DNA of 64,000 nucleotides from Streptomyces sp. TLI_105 (lineage in GTDB: Bacteria > Actinomycetota > Actinomycetes > Streptomycetales > Streptomycetaceae), in the NCBI RefSeq assembly GCF_900105415.1, contig NZ_FNSM01000001.1, forward strand, positions 2,332,501 to 2,396,500, read 5' to 3'. Position numbers and translations under genes: made by a program. Numbering within the stretch: position 1 is the first letter of the stretch; every line of letters begins with the position of its first letter. Shown here piece by piece: positions 18,532-29,100 of this stretch. The notes below the pieces were generated by a model. The model saw only the letters and a list, made by a program, of their open reading frames with translations. It did not search any database and was not told the origin of the DNA.

Positions 18532-19836
18532 ATGGCTTCCGCGAGGCGGAGGCGGCCCGCCGCGGCCGCTGCCTCCACACCCCCGTCCACGGGCCCCGCC
18601 CCCGCGGTCTCACCGCGGCTCCAGGCACGCCCCGGACACTTCGGTTCGTTCCGATTGCAACAGCTCGTACTGATCGAGGTGGCGGCGGCGCTGCTGCTCC
18701 TCGCCTGGGTCGTCGAGCCGATGCTGCTCGTCCCCGCGGGCGTGGTCGCCGTCGTGCTCGTCCTGCTCGCCGTGGTGCGCCGGCACCGGCGTTCGCTGCC
18801 CGAGTGGCTCGGCACCTTCCTCGCGCTGCGCGCCCGCTCGCGCCGGGCCGCCTCGCTCGCGGTGCCGGAGGGCACCGAGCCGGGGTTCGCGCCGCTCGTG
18901 GAGTGCGATCCCGCGCTGCGGACCTACGCGTACAGCGACCGCGACCGGCGTCCGGTCGGGATGGTCGGCGACGGCACCTTCCTGACCGCCGTCCTGCGGG
19001 TCGAGTCGGACGGCACGGCGCTGCGCCCGGACCGCGCGGCGAAGCCGCTGCCCGTCGGGCTCGTCCGGGACGTGCTGAGCGTGGACGGCATCCGGCTGGA
19101 GTCGGCACAGATCGTGCAGCACACGCAGCCGGCGCCCGCCCCGCACCTGCCCGCGCAGTCGATGGCCGCCCGCAACTACGGGCCGCTCCAGGCGCAGACG
19201 GGTTCGCCCGCGGTGCGCATCACCTGGATCGCGCTCAAGCTCGACCCCGAGCTCTGCCCGGAGGCGGTCGCCGCGCGCGGCGGCGGCATGACCGGCGCCC
19301 AGAAGTGCGTGGTGCGCGCGGCGGACCAGCTGGCGAGCCGGCTCGCCGGCGCCGGGTTCCGGGCGAGCGTGCTGACGGAGCAGGAACTGACCTCGGCGCT
19401 CGCCACGTCGAGCTGCGCCAGCCCGATGGCGATCGCGCAGGCGGGCCGGGGCCAGGCGCAGGGGCGCAGGACCCAGGAGACCGCGCGGACCTGGCGGGTG
19501 GACGACCGACGGCACACGACGTACTGGGTGGGGCGCTGGCCCCAGTTGGGCGGCCGGAACGGCGGAGCGGGCGCGTCGATGCCGCAGCTGGTGGCCCTGC
19601 TGACCTCGCTGCCCGCGCTCGCGACGACGTTCAGCCTGACGCTGAGCGGTGGGGACCGGCAGGAGGTGACGGTGACCGGACACGTGCGGATCACCGGACG
19701 CAGTGACGAGGAACTGGTGGCCGCGCGGCACGAGCTGGAGCGTGCGGCGCGCGGGGTGAAGACGGGGCTCGTACGGCTCGACCGGGAACAGGTGCCCGGC
19801 ATCCTGGCGACGCTTCCGCTGGGAGGTGCGCGCTGA
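18532..19836 (+). CDS. eccE: Type VII secretion protein EccE
   Basis: A 434-residue protein with two adjacent N-terminal transmembrane helices (LVLIEVAAALLLLAWVV and LLVPAGVVAVVLVLLAVV, about residues 45-84) followed by a cytoplasmic domain, the layout of EccE, the peripheral subunit of ESX complexes. The first 40 residues are Ala/Pro/Arg-rich. The domain includes WIALKLDPELCPEAV and TTYWVGRWPQ. ATG at 18532 has a GAGGGGG run about 10 bases upstream. Its TGA overlaps the ATG of the next gene by one base (TGATG), so translation is coupled. Sequence conservation of EccE is low, so assignment leans on layout and context. Confidence 0.85.
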   Translation: MASARRRRPAAAAASTPPSTGPAPAVSPRLQARPGHFGSFRLQQLVLIEVAAALLLLAWVVEPMLLVPAGVVAVVLVLLAVVRRHRRSLPEWLGTFLALRARSRRAASLAVPEGTEPGFAPLVECDPALRTYAYSDRDRRPVGMVGDGTFLTAVLRVESDGTALRPDRAAKPLPVGLVRDVLSVDGIRLESAQIVQHTQPAPAPHLPAQSMAARNYGPLQAQTGSPAVRITWIALKLDPELCPEAVAARGGGMTGAQKCVVRAADQLASRLAGAGFRASVLTEQELTSALATSSCASPMAIAQAGRGQAQGRRTQETARTWRVDDRRHTTYWVGRWPQLGGRNGGAGASMPQLVALLTSLPALATTFSLTLSGGDRQEVTVTGHVRITGRSDEELVAARHELERAARGVKTGLVRLDREQVPGILATLPLGGAR

Positions 19837-20609
19837 TGTCCACCGCATCCTTCGGCACGTCACCGGCCCCGGGCGCGCCTTCCGCCCGGCGTACGGGTCG
19901 GACCACCCGGCCCCGGTTCGGTTTCGGACTCGTCGGGCCGCGCCGCGACCGGCACTCCGTACCCCTGGAACAGCTGGAGGCGCTGGCCCTGCCGGTCGGC
20001 GACGACGGCATGGTGATCGGCGTGGACGCCGAGGGCCGCCCGGCCGTGCTCGGCATCAACCGGCCCGTCCCGTACGACGTCACCCTCATCGGCGGTCTGT
20101 GGACCGCGCAGGTCCTGGCCCTGCGGGCGGCCGCGACCGGCGCCCGGGTGGCGGTCGAGACCGGCCGCGCCCAGGCGTGGACGGCCCTGGCACAGGCCGC
20201 GGGCGGCGGGCAGCCGTGCATCACGCTGCACGACGTGGGCCGGGTGCCGCCGCAGGGCGCGTCGGCGGGCAGTCCGGTGGTCGTGGTGCGCGACTGCGGC
20301 ATGCGGCCGCCGCGCGGCCGCGTCGTGTCGGCGCCCTGGCAGTCCGTGGTGACGCTGCTGCCCTATCTGAGCCCGGTCGCGCCCCGGCTCCTGGAGAAGT
20401 CCTCCCTGGTCGGCGTCCAGCGGGTGTCCCCGGACGAGGCGGCCCAGATCGGCCGCATCATGAGCCTGCCCCGGAACGAGTACGAGGCGCTGTCCACGCT
20501 CGCCGACGGGGTGACCCTCTGGTGCACGCCGAACGACCGCCAGTTCGTCATGACCCAGGCGACGGACGCCGAGACCGGATTGTTGGGCGGCGCCCGCCGG
20601 ATGGACTGA
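19836..20609 (+). CDS. ESX-locus protein of unknown function
   Basis: A 257-residue protein translationally coupled to eccE (TGATG). I do not recognise a domain family. The N-terminus (about 35 residues) is low-complexity and basic. The middle has VTLIGGLWTAQVLALRAAAT and VVVVRDCGMRPP, hinting at an alpha/beta fold of NTPase-like type but with no Walker motif. No signal peptide or membrane helix is evident. The conserved place between eccE and the EspI-like ATPase in Streptomyces, recalled rather than checked, suggests a cytoplasmic accessory role in type VII secretion. Confidence 0.8.
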   Translation: MSTASFGTSPAPGAPSARRTGRTTRPRFGFGLVGPRRDRHSVPLEQLEALALPVGDDGMVIGVDAEGRPAVLGINRPVPYDVTLIGGLWTAQVLALRAAATGARVAVETGRAQAWTALAQAAGGGQPCITLHDVGRVPPQGASAGSPVVVVRDCGMRPPRGRVVSAPWQSVVTLLPYLSPVAPRLLEKSSLVGVQRVSPDEAAQIGRIMSLPRNEYEALSTLADGVTLWCTPNDRQFVMTQATDAETGLLGGARRMD

Positions 20610-20632
20610 GCGGCGACCTCATGACACGGGGC

Positions 20633-20670
20633 CGTTCAAGTACGTCCGTTTTTGCATCGTTTTGAACGGT
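20633..20670. terminator. Weak inverted repeat after the ESX-linked gene
   Basis: CCGTTCAA (20633-20640) is mirrored by TTGAACGG (20663-20670) around a 22-base T-rich loop. It lies in the 228-bp gap before the EspI-like gene and could be a weak terminator or an operator for that gene. Confidence 0.4.
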
Positions 20671-20837
20671 GGGGGTTCTCACTCTGCGGCGCGGCCGGGT
20701 CACTTGGGGCCCGGACCGGGTCGCGGAGGCGGGCGCGGAGGGGCCGTCGGCCCTGCCCCGGCGCGCCTCGCGGCGTTTAGGGTGGAAGGGCCCCGCCCAC
20801 AACGGCACAAGGGTGCTCGACCACACCAGGAGGCAAA

Positions 20838-23800
20838 GTGAACGGCGATCGCGACGAGATCCACGGGGGTTGGAATCCACCCGCCGACGATCAGTCCGAC
20901 GCGGATCCCGCCGAGATGACGGGTGAGTTCACCATCGACTACACCCCGCCCGCCTGGTACACGCAGAACGCGTCGGGCGGTACGGGGACGGGCGGTGTCA
21001 CTCCCCCGCCGCCGAGCGGAGCGCCGGTCGCCGTGCCGGGCCTCCCGGCGGGCAGCGGCTTCGAGCCCAGCTGGAACGTCGCACCGCCGACCCCGCCCGC
21101 GGCTCCTGCGCCCGCGCCCGCGCCGGTTCAGTCGGTCGAGCCGGTAGCACCCGTCGCCCCTGCTCCGTTGCAGCCGGCCGGCGCGGTGCCTCCGGCGGGG
21201 GGTCCTCCGTACGGCACGCCGGGTGCGCCCTCGGCTGCCGCGCCGGTTCCCGTCACGCCCACTCCTGTCGCGCCTGCTCCCGGCACCCCTGCTGCCGGCC
21301 TTCCCGCGCCGGCGTTCGCGCCCGGTACGCCGGGGCCGGGCGTGCCGGCGTCCGACGCCGCGCCGTCGCCCGCCGCCGCGCCTTCCGTCCCGTCGCCCGC
21401 GCCGGAGGCGGCCGCGCCCGCGGCCTCGTTCGGCGGCGGGGACGTCGAGGGCGGCGCCACCATGCGCTTCTCCCCCGCCCAGCTCCAGCGCGAGATCGCC
21501 GAGCGCTCGGTGGAGCAGTCGGAGAACGCGGAGGGCTCCACCGGCTCGGCGACGCCCGCCGTCGACGAAGCGGCGGAGCCCGCCGCGAGCGAGGGGACCG
21601 TCGAGCCCGTCGGTCCGGCGGACACCGTCCAGGACGCCCCTGCCGTCCCCGGCGAGTCCGCCGACAGCACGGCGGGCACCGACGACACCGCGGCCGCCGA
21701 GGCGCCGAGCTCGTCGGACGGCGCGGACGGCCCTGAGAGTTCCGACGGCTCGGACGGCGTCGAGAAGGCCGAGGCCGCCGGTGACGCGACCGGGGGCGAT
21801 GTCGCCGACGACACCGCGGGCGCGGAGGACGAGCCCGTCGCACCCGTCGCGGAGACCCAGCCGGACCCCGGGACCGGCACCGAGGCGGAGGCCTCCGCCG
21901 CTCCCGGCGCCGCCCCCCTCCCGGCCGCGCAGCCGGCCGCCGACGCGCCGCAGGGCTTCGGTCCCGGCGCGGCCCCCGGTCCGTACGACACCGCCGCACA
22001 GCAGGCCGGTGGCGCTCCGGGGCCCTTCCCCGGCACCCCGTACCCCGCGCCGTACCCCGCCGGAGGTCCGCAGGCCGGGGCCGGGCTGCCCCCGCTGCCC
22101 CCGTCCTTCCAGCCGGCCGCCCCCGAGCCCGCGCAGCAGTGGCCCGCGCAGCCCGCCCCCGGCGCCCAGCCGGTGCCGCCGGCCGCGCCGCTGCCGCCCA
22201 CCGCCGCCTGGCCCGCCCCCGAGGCGCCCGCGCCCGGCGCGCCCGGCCCCGTCCCGCCGCAGGCCCAGCCCCAGGCGCCCGGCGCCTACGGCTACCCGCA
22301 GGCCCCGCAGACCCCCCAGCCCCCGGCGCCGCAGGGCGGTTACGGCTTCCCGCACCCCGGGACGCCTCCGCAGCAGGCCGGTTACGGCTATCCGCAGCAG
22401 CCCGGAGCGCCCGGCGGTGTCCCGCCGCAGGCGCAGGCGCCGGGCGGCTACGGCTACCCGCACCCCGGAGCCGTACCCCCGCAGGCGGCGCAGGCCCCGC
22501 AGCCGCCGTACGACGGTCAGCCGCCGGTGGATCCGCGGACCGGTGCGGCCTGGCCCTCGCCGGTGACGCACGACCAGCGGGAGCGGTCCGTGCCGGGCGC
22601 CCCGCTCGGGTACAACGCGGCCGTCGAGCTCTCCTCCGACCGGCTGCTCCGCAACAACAAGCAGAAGCCCAAGTCCAGCCGCAACCCCGGCGCCGCCAAC
22701 CGCTTCAAGCTCGGCGGCAAGAAGGAGGAGGCGGAGCGGCAGCGGAAGCTGGACCTGATCCGGACGCCGGTCCTCTCCTGCTACCGGATCGCGGTCATCT
22801 CGCTCAAGGGCGGTGTCGGCAAGACCACGACGACCACCGCGCTCGGCGCGACCCTCGCCACCGAGCGGCAGGACAAGATCCTGGCGATCGACGCCAACCC
22901 GGACGCCGGCACGCTGGGCCGCCGGGTGCGGCGCGAGACCGGGGCGACCATCCGCGACCTGGTGCAGGCGATCCCGTACCTCAACTCGTACATGGACATC
23001 CGCCGGTTCACCTCGCAGGCGCCGTCCGGTCTGGAGATCCTCGCCAACGACGTGGACCCGGCCGTCTCGACGACCTTCAACGACGAGGACTACCGGCGCG
23101 CGATCGACGTCCTCGGCAAGCAGTACCCGATCATCCTCACCGACTCGGGCACGGGTCTGCTGTACAGCGCCATGCGCGGGGTCCTGGACCTCGCCGATCA
23201 GCTGATCATCATCTCCACGCCCTCCGTGGACGGCGCCTCCAGCGCCTCGACCACGCTGGACTGGCTCTCCGCGCACGGCTACGCGGACCTGGTGCAGCGC
23301 TCCATCACGGTCATCTCGGGTGTCCGCGAGACCGGCAAGATGATCAAGGTCGAGGACATCGTGCAGCACTTCCAGACCCGCTGCCGCGGCGTCGTGGTCG
23401 TGCCCTTCGACGAGCACCTGGCGGCCGGCGCCGAGGTGGACCTCGACATGATGCGGCCGAAGACCCGGGAGGCGTACTTCCACCTCTCGGCGATGGTGGC
23501 CGAGGACTTCGTACGGGCGCAGCAGGCGCAGGGGCTGTGGACCGGGGACGGCCAGGGCGCCATGCCCCCGCACATGGCCCCGCCGATGCCGGGCCAGCAG
23601 GGCCCGGGGCAGCCGATGCCCGGCCAGCCGGTGCCGGGGCAGTTCGCGCCGGGCCAGGTGCCCGGTCAGCCGATGCCGGGACAGCCGATGCCGGGTCAGG
23701 CGCCCGGCCCGATGCCCGGTCAGCCCGTGCCCGGTCAGTTCGCGCCCGGTCAGTTCGCGCCCGGGCAGCCGGCCCCCGGTCAGCCGTACGCGCCCCAGCC

Positions 23801-24143
23801 GCCGCAGCCCGGTCAGCCGTACCCGCCGCAGCCCCCGGCCGGCCAGCCCCACCCGCCCCAGGGGTACCCGCAGCCGGGACAGCCGCTGCCGGGGCAGATG
23901 CCCGGACAGGCGCCCGGACCGATGCCGGATCAGTTCGGCCCCGGCCAGCCCGTCCCCGGCCAGCCGTACGGGCCCCAGGCCGGCGCGCCGTACCCGCCGC
24001 AGCCCGGTCAGCCGGGACAGCCGGGGGTGCCGCAGTCCTGGCAGCAGCCGCAGGACGGGAACGAGTCCCGGCCGGGACAGCCGCTGCCTCCACAGGCGGA
24101 CCCGCAGGGCCCTCCGCAGGCGCCGCCAGCCCCTCAGCAGTAG
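20838..24143 (+). CDS. EspI-like proline-rich ParA/MinD-family ATPase of the ESX locus
   Basis: A 1101-residue protein. The N-terminal 620 residues are low complexity: a Pro/Ala-rich stretch, an acidic segment (about 215-350) and a Pro-rich part with YGYPQ and GYGFPHPG repeats. A MinD/ParA ATPase domain spans about 645-900 with deviant Walker [11 protein letters not shown] (about 656), [15 protein letters not shown] and [10 protein letters not shown]. The last 190 residues are PGQP-type repeats such as [15 protein letters not shown]. This layout matches EspI of mycobacterial ESX-1, reported to down-regulate secretion when ATP falls. GTG at 20838 follows AGGAGG closely. It has its own promoter region and a strong terminator. 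Confidence 0.88.
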   Translation: MNGDRDEIHGGWNPPADDQSDADPAEMTGEFTIDYTPPAWYTQNASGGTGTGGVTPPPPSGAPVAVPGLPAGSGFEPSWNVAPPTPPAAPAPAPAPVQSVEPVAPVAPAPLQPAGAVPPAGGPPYGTPGAPSAAAPVPVTPTPVAPAPGTPAAGLPAPAFAPGTPGPGVPASDAAPSPAAAPSVPSPAPEAAAPAASFGGGDVEGGATMRFSPAQLQREIAERSVEQSENAEGSTGSATPAVDEAAEPAASEGTVEPVGPADTVQDAPAVPGESADSTAGTDDTAAAEAPSSSDGADGPESSDGSDGVEKAEAAGDATGGDVADDTAGAEDEPVAPVAETQPDPGTGTEAEASAAPGAAPLPAAQPAADAPQGFGPGAAPGPYDTAAQQAGGAPGPFPGTPYPAPYPAGGPQAGAGLPPLPPSFQPAAPEPAQQWPAQPAPGAQPVPPAAPLPPTAAWPAPEAPAPGAPGPVPPQAQPQAPGAYGYPQAPQTPQPPAPQGGYGFPHPGTPPQQAGYGYPQQPGAPGGVPPQAQAPGGYGYPHPGAVPPQAAQAPQPPYDGQPPVDPRTGAAWPSPVTHDQRERSVPGAPLGYNAAVELSSDRLLRNNKQKPKSSRNPGAANRFKLGGKKEEAERQRKLDLIRTPVLSCYRIAVISLKGGVGKTTTTTALGATLATERQDKILAIDANPDAGTLGRRVRRETGATIRDLVQAIPYLNSYMDIRRFTSQAPSGLEILANDVDPAVSTTFNDEDYRRAIDVLGKQYPIILTDSGTGLLYSAMRGVLDLADQLIIISTPSVDGASSASTTLDWLSAHGYADLVQRSITVISGVRETGKMIKVEDIVQHFQTRCRGVVVVPFDEHLAAGAEVDLDMMRPKTREAYFHLSAMVAEDFVRAQQAQGLWTGDGQGAMPPHMAPPMPGQQGPGQPMPGQPVPGQFAPGQVPGQPMPGQPMPGQAPGPMPGQPVPGQFAPGQFAPGQPAPGQPYAPQPPQPGQPYPPQPPAGQPHPPQGYPQPGQPLPGQMPGQAPGPMPDQFGPGQPVPGQPYGPQAGAPYPPQPGQPGQPGVPQSWQQPQDGNESRPGQPLPPQADPQGPPQAPPAPQQ

Positions 24144-24163
24144 GGCGTCACAGGATGAGACCA

Positions 24164-24201
24164 ATGAGGCTCCGTATCGGCTCACCGATACGGAGCCTCA
24201 T
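24164..24201 (+). terminator. Terminator after the EspI-like gene
   Basis: ATGAGGCTCCGTATCGG (24164-24180) and its exact inverted copy (24185-24201) form a perfect 17-bp stem with a CTCA loop, 20 bases after the stop. It closes the type VII locus. Confidence 0.9.
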
Positions 24202-24237
24202 GGCGTTCCCGCAGTCCACAAGGGGTTTGAGGGATCG

Positions 24238-24265
24238 TTGACGACGGCAGACCACCGCTGATACA
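24238..24265 (+). promoter_or_regulatory. Candidate promoter of the peptide transporter operon
   Basis: TTGACG (24238-24243) and GATACA (24260-24265) are 16 bases apart and lie 65 bases upstream of the first gene. They resemble a vegetative Streptomyces promoter. The rest of 24202-24329 shows no gene. Confidence 0.4.
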
Positions 24266-24329
24266 CCTTCGCTTCACCCATCGTCAGCCCAAGATCCACG
24301 ACAGTAACTCCGACGCGAGGTCACGTCCC

Positions 24330-26168
24330 ATGGTCATGGTCACGAAGGTTCCACCCCGCCCCGCCCCCGCCCGCAGAGCCCTCCGACTGCTGCTCGCCAC
24401 CGGTCTTGCCGCAGGCTCCCTCGTCGTCGTTCCCGGCACCGCGCAGGCGGAGGACGAGAAGTCCGGCGGCACCACCCTCACGGTCGCCGTCTCGCAGAGC
24501 ATCGACTCGCTGAGCCCGTTCCTGGCCCAGAAGCTCACCTCGACCAGCATCCACCGGCTGGCGTACGAGTACCTCACGAACTACGACCCGAAGGACGCCC
24601 ACACGATCCCGGGCCTGGCGACCGCCTGGAAGTCCTCGCCCGACAAGCTGACGTGGACGTACACGATCCGCAAGGACTCGACCTGGTCGGACGGGCAGCG
24701 GGCCACCGCCGAGGACGCGGCCTGGACCTTCAACAAGATGATGACCGACCCGAACGCCGCCACCGCCAACGGCAGCTTCACCGCGAACTTCGCGCAGGTC
24801 ACCGCACCCGACCCGCAGACGCTCGTCATCCGGCTGAAGAAGCCGCAGGCGACGATGACGGCCCTCGACGTGCCGATCGTGCCGAAGCACGTCTGGGAGA
24901 AGGTCACCGACTTCTCGAAGTTCAACAACGACAAGGAGTTCCCGATCGTCGGGAACGGCCCCTTCGTCATCACGGACTTCAAGGTCGACCAGTACATCAA
25001 GCTCAAGCCGAACAAGAAGTTCTGGCGGGGCGCCCCCCAGTTCGACGAGCTGGTCTTCAAGTACTACAAGGACGGGGACGCCGCCGTCGCCGCCCTGCAG
25101 AAGGGCGAGGTGTCCTTCGTACCGAACCTGACGCCCGCCCAGGCGGCCGCGCTGAAGACCCAGAAGAACATCAAGGTCAACGACGCCCCCGGCCGCCGCT
25201 TCTACGCCCTCGCCACCAACCCCGGCGCGAAGGCCCAGGACGGCAAGACCTTCGGCAACGGCAACAAGGCGCTGCTCGACCCCGAGGTCCGCAAGGCCCT
25301 CTTCCTCGCCGTCGACCGCACCACCCTCGTCGACAAGGTCTTCCAGGGCCACGCCGTCGAGGGCGAGGGGTACATCCCGCCGCGCTTCGGCTCGTACTTC
25401 TGGAAGCCGGAGGGCGCGCAGGAGCGGGCGTACGACCCCGCCCGGGCCGAGCAGGTCCTCGACGCCGCCGGATACCGGAAGAACGCCGCCGGCAAGCGGG
25501 TCGGCAAGGACGGCAGGCCGCTGGACTTCCGGATCCTCTGTCACGCCACCGACCCGAACGACAAGGCGGTCGGCAAGTACCTCCAGGAGTGGTGGGGCAA
25601 GCTCGGCATCGGCCTGAAGGTCGAGTGCCTGGACAGCGTCTCCGACCCCTGGGTCAAGGGCGACTACGACCTCGCCTTCGACGGCTGGTCGGTCAACCCC
25701 GACCCGGACTACGTCCTCTCCATCCACACCTGCGGCACGCTCCCGGCGACCCCGAAGGACTCCGGCGCCACCGACAACTTCATCTGCGACAAGGAGTTCG
25801 ACGGGCTCTACGCGCAGCAGGCGGTGGAGTACGACGCCGCCAAGCGGGCGGATCTGGTGAAGCGGATGCAGTCCCGGCTGTACGACACGGGGTACATGAA
25901 CGTCATGGCCTATCCGAACGCCCTGGAGGCGTACCGCACGGACCAGATCAGGTCCATCACGACCATGCCCGAGGCCGCCGGGAACCTGTGGGGCCAGGAC
26001 GGCTACTGGAGCTGGTGGTCGGCCGTGCCCACGGCCCGGGCCGAGGACTCCGAGGGCGGCTCGTCCGCCGGGGTCGTCATCGGCATCGGCGCGGCCGTGG
26101 TGGTCGTGCTCGGCATCGGCGTCCTCCTCGGTCTGCGCCGCCGCTCCACCGCCGACGACCGCGAGTAG
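24330..26168 (+). CDS. Peptide ABC transporter substrate-binding protein, C-terminally membrane-anchored
   Basis: A 612-residue family-5 extracellular solute-binding protein (DppA/OppA type) that captures peptides outside the cell for the permease encoded downstream. A Sec signal peptide ends near PGTAQA-EDEK. Family motifs include IPGLATAWKSS, LTWTYTIRKDSTWSDGQ and DPEVRKALFLAVDR. There is no lipobox cysteine; instead the C-terminus carries a transmembrane helix (VVIGIGAAVVVVLGIGVLLGL) with a basic tail, so the protein is held to the membrane at its C-terminal end. ATG at 24330 has GAGG nine bases upstream; a second ATG two codons on is possible. It starts a five-gene operon. Confidence 0.92.
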   Translation: MVMVTKVPPRPAPARRALRLLLATGLAAGSLVVVPGTAQAEDEKSGGTTLTVAVSQSIDSLSPFLAQKLTSTSIHRLAYEYLTNYDPKDAHTIPGLATAWKSSPDKLTWTYTIRKDSTWSDGQRATAEDAAWTFNKMMTDPNAATANGSFTANFAQVTAPDPQTLVIRLKKPQATMTALDVPIVPKHVWEKVTDFSKFNNDKEFPIVGNGPFVITDFKVDQYIKLKPNKKFWRGAPQFDELVFKYYKDGDAAVAALQKGEVSFVPNLTPAQAAALKTQKNIKVNDAPGRRFYALATNPGAKAQDGKTFGNGNKALLDPEVRKALFLAVDRTTLVDKVFQGHAVEGEGYIPPRFGSYFWKPEGAQERAYDPARAEQVLDAAGYRKNAAGKRVGKDGRPLDFRILCHATDPNDKAVGKYLQEWWGKLGIGLKVECLDSVSDPWVKGDYDLAFDGWSVNPDPDYVLSIHTCGTLPATPKDSGATDNFICDKEFDGLYAQQAVEYDAAKRADLVKRMQSRLYDTGYMNVMAYPNALEAYRTDQIRSITTMPEAAGNLWGQDGYWSWWSAVPTARAEDSEGGSSAGVVIGIGAAVVVVLGIGVLLGLRRRSTADDRE

Positions 26169-26171
26169 TAC

Positions 26172-27233
26172 GTGACGACGGCAAGCACCCCCGCCGACGT
26201 GGCGCGGGCCGAGAAGGCCCGCGTCACGGACGGCGCACCCCGCACCGGTTCCTCCCTCGGCTATCTCCGCCACGCGGCGGGGAAGCTGGGCGGCGCGCTC
26301 GTCTCGCTCTTCGCCGTCCTGGTCACCAGCTTCTTCCTCTTCCGGATCATCCCCGGTGACCCGGTGAAGGCGATGACCCACGGCGTCCCCACCTCGGCCG
26401 AGCAACTCGCCACACTGCGCCGCCAGTTCGGGCTCGACCTGCCACTGTGGCAGCAGTTCACCGACTACTGCGCCAAGGCACTGAGCGGCGACCTCGGCAC
26501 CTCGTTCCAGTTCCGCGCCCCCGTCGGGGACCTCATCGCGGAGAAGCTCCCGGCGACGCTGCTGCTCACCGGGGTCGCCGTGGTGATCTACTCGGCGCTC
26601 GGCCTGTGGCTGGGCACCCGCTCGGCCTGGCGGCACGGCGGTCTCGGCGACAAGCTGAACACCGGGATCGCGCTGATTTTGTGGTCGGTGCCCTCCTTCT
26701 GGCTCGGGCTGCTCCTCATCATCGTCTTCTCGGTGGGCATGGGACCGATCCCGGGACTCTTCCCGACCGGCGGCATGGAGTCGGGCACGGGCGAGACCGG
26801 TTTCGCGTACGTCCTGGACGTCGCCCACCACCTGGTCCTGCCCGTGGTCACGCTCGTGGCGGTCGGCTACGCGCAGACCCTGCTCGTGATGCGCTCCTCG
26901 CTCCTCGACGAGATGGGCGGCGACTACCTGACGACGGCGCGGGCGAAGGGGCTGCGGGACGACGCCGTGCGCCGCCGGCACGCCGTGCCGAACGCGCTCC
27001 TGCCGACCGTCACCATGATCTTCATCAACCTGGGGCACGTGGCGGCTGGCTCGATCCTGGTGGAGACGGTGTTCTCCTGGCCCGGGCTCGGCGGCCTCTT
27101 CTACCAGGCGCTGAGCGTGCCCGATCTACCGCTCGTGCAGGGCCTTTTCGTGGTCTTCGCCGGAGCGATGATCCTGATGAACCTGATCGCCGACCTGCTC
27201 TATCCGCTGCTCGACCCCCGGGTGGGCCGATGA
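26172..27233 (+). CDS. Peptide ABC transporter permease (DppB type)
   Basis: A 353-residue inner-membrane permease with six predicted transmembrane helices, the first near residues 39-60 (SLFAVLVTSFFLFRIIPGDP, the classic DppB/OppB start). The cytoplasmic EAA loop that docks the ATPase reads TTARAKGLRDDAVRRRHAVP. It begins three bases after the substrate-binding protein gene with GTG at 26172, and its last bases overlap the next gene as ATGA. The N-terminal 30 residues before the first helix are unusually long and Ala/Thr-rich. It forms a heteromeric channel with the next permease. Confidence 0.93.
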   Translation: MTTASTPADVARAEKARVTDGAPRTGSSLGYLRHAAGKLGGALVSLFAVLVTSFFLFRIIPGDPVKAMTHGVPTSAEQLATLRRQFGLDLPLWQQFTDYCAKALSGDLGTSFQFRAPVGDLIAEKLPATLLLTGVAVVIYSALGLWLGTRSAWRHGGLGDKLNTGIALILWSVPSFWLGLLLIIVFSVGMGPIPGLFPTGGMESGTGETGFAYVLDVAHHLVLPVVTLVAVGYAQTLLVMRSSLLDEMGGDYLTTARAKGLRDDAVRRRHAVPNALLPTVTMIFINLGHVAAGSILVETVFSWPGLGGLFYQALSVPDLPLVQGLFVVFAGAMILMNLIADLLYPLLDPRVGR

Positions 27234-28134
27234 CCTCTCCGACGACCTCTCCGAAGACCTCTCTGGCCTGGGAACGCCGCAAGGGTTCCGTGTCCCGCTT
27301 CTGGCGCGGCTACCGCACGCACCGGGCCGGGCTGTACGGTCTCGCCGGCCTCGCCCTGATCGCCCTGCTCGCGCTCGCCGCCCCGCTGATCGTCGGCTCC
27401 GACGTGCAGTCGGTGACGGAGGCGCCGGGCACGGCCCTGGAGCCGCCGAGCGCCGAGTTCCCGCTCGGCACCGACCAGTTCGGGCGCTCGCTGCTCGGGC
27501 TGCTGATCTGGGGCGCCCGGATCTCGCTGCTCGTCGGCCTGCTCGCGGCGACCCTCTCGGTCGCCATCGGGACCCTGGTGGGCATCGTCGCCGGGCACTA
27601 CGGCGGCTGGTTCTCGACCGTCGTCATGCGGATCACCGACTGGTTCCTGGTGATGCCGACGCTGGTGCTCGCGATCGTGCTCGCGACGGTCATGTCCCGG
27701 TCGATGTGGACGGTGGTCCTGGCGATCGGCGTGACCTCCTGGCCCACCACCGCCCGTCTGGTGCGGGCGCAGACGATCGCGGTGGAGTCCCGCCCGTACA
27801 TCGAGCGGGCGACCGCGCTCGGCGGCGGCCACCGGCACGTCATGACCCGGCACGTGCTGCCGAACGTGATGCCGCTGGTGCTCGCGCAGACCACCCTCGG
27901 CATCTCGACGGCCATCCTCACCGAGGCGACCCTCGCCTTCCTCGGCCTCGGCGACCCGACGGTGGTGTCGTGGGGCGGGATGCTCCAGGACGCCCGGGAG
28001 GCGGGCGCCGTCTCCTCCGGGCACTGGTGGTACCTGGCCCCGCCGGGGATCGCGATCGCCCTGGTCGCGCTCGCCTTCACGCTGTGCGGCCGGGCCGTGG
28101 AATCCGTACTGAACCCGAAGCTGGGGGTGGGACG

Positions 28135-28138
<4 letters not shown>
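27230..28138 (+). CDS. Peptide ABC transporter permease (DppC type)
   Basis: A 302-residue permease, partner of the DppB-type protein. It has the family N-terminal layout (RFWRGYRTHRAGLYGLAGLA), then PLGTDQFGRSLLGLLIWGAR, and an EAA loop reading ERATALGGGHRHVMTRHVLP. ATG at 27230 overlaps the previous stop by four bases. There is a local triplication in the first residues (TSPTTSPKTS) from repeated ACCTCTCCGA-type units. It overlaps the following ATPase gene by ATGA, so the cluster is translationally coupled. Confidence 0.93.

Positions 28139-29096
<958 letters not shown>

Positions 29097-29100
<4 letters not shown>

Noticed and set aside
23570-24100. Short repeated units of about 15 bases that might suggest a CRISPR or VNTR
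   Set aside because: They encode in-frame PGQP-type repeats in the C-terminus of the EspI-like protein; spacing is irregular and there are no spacers.
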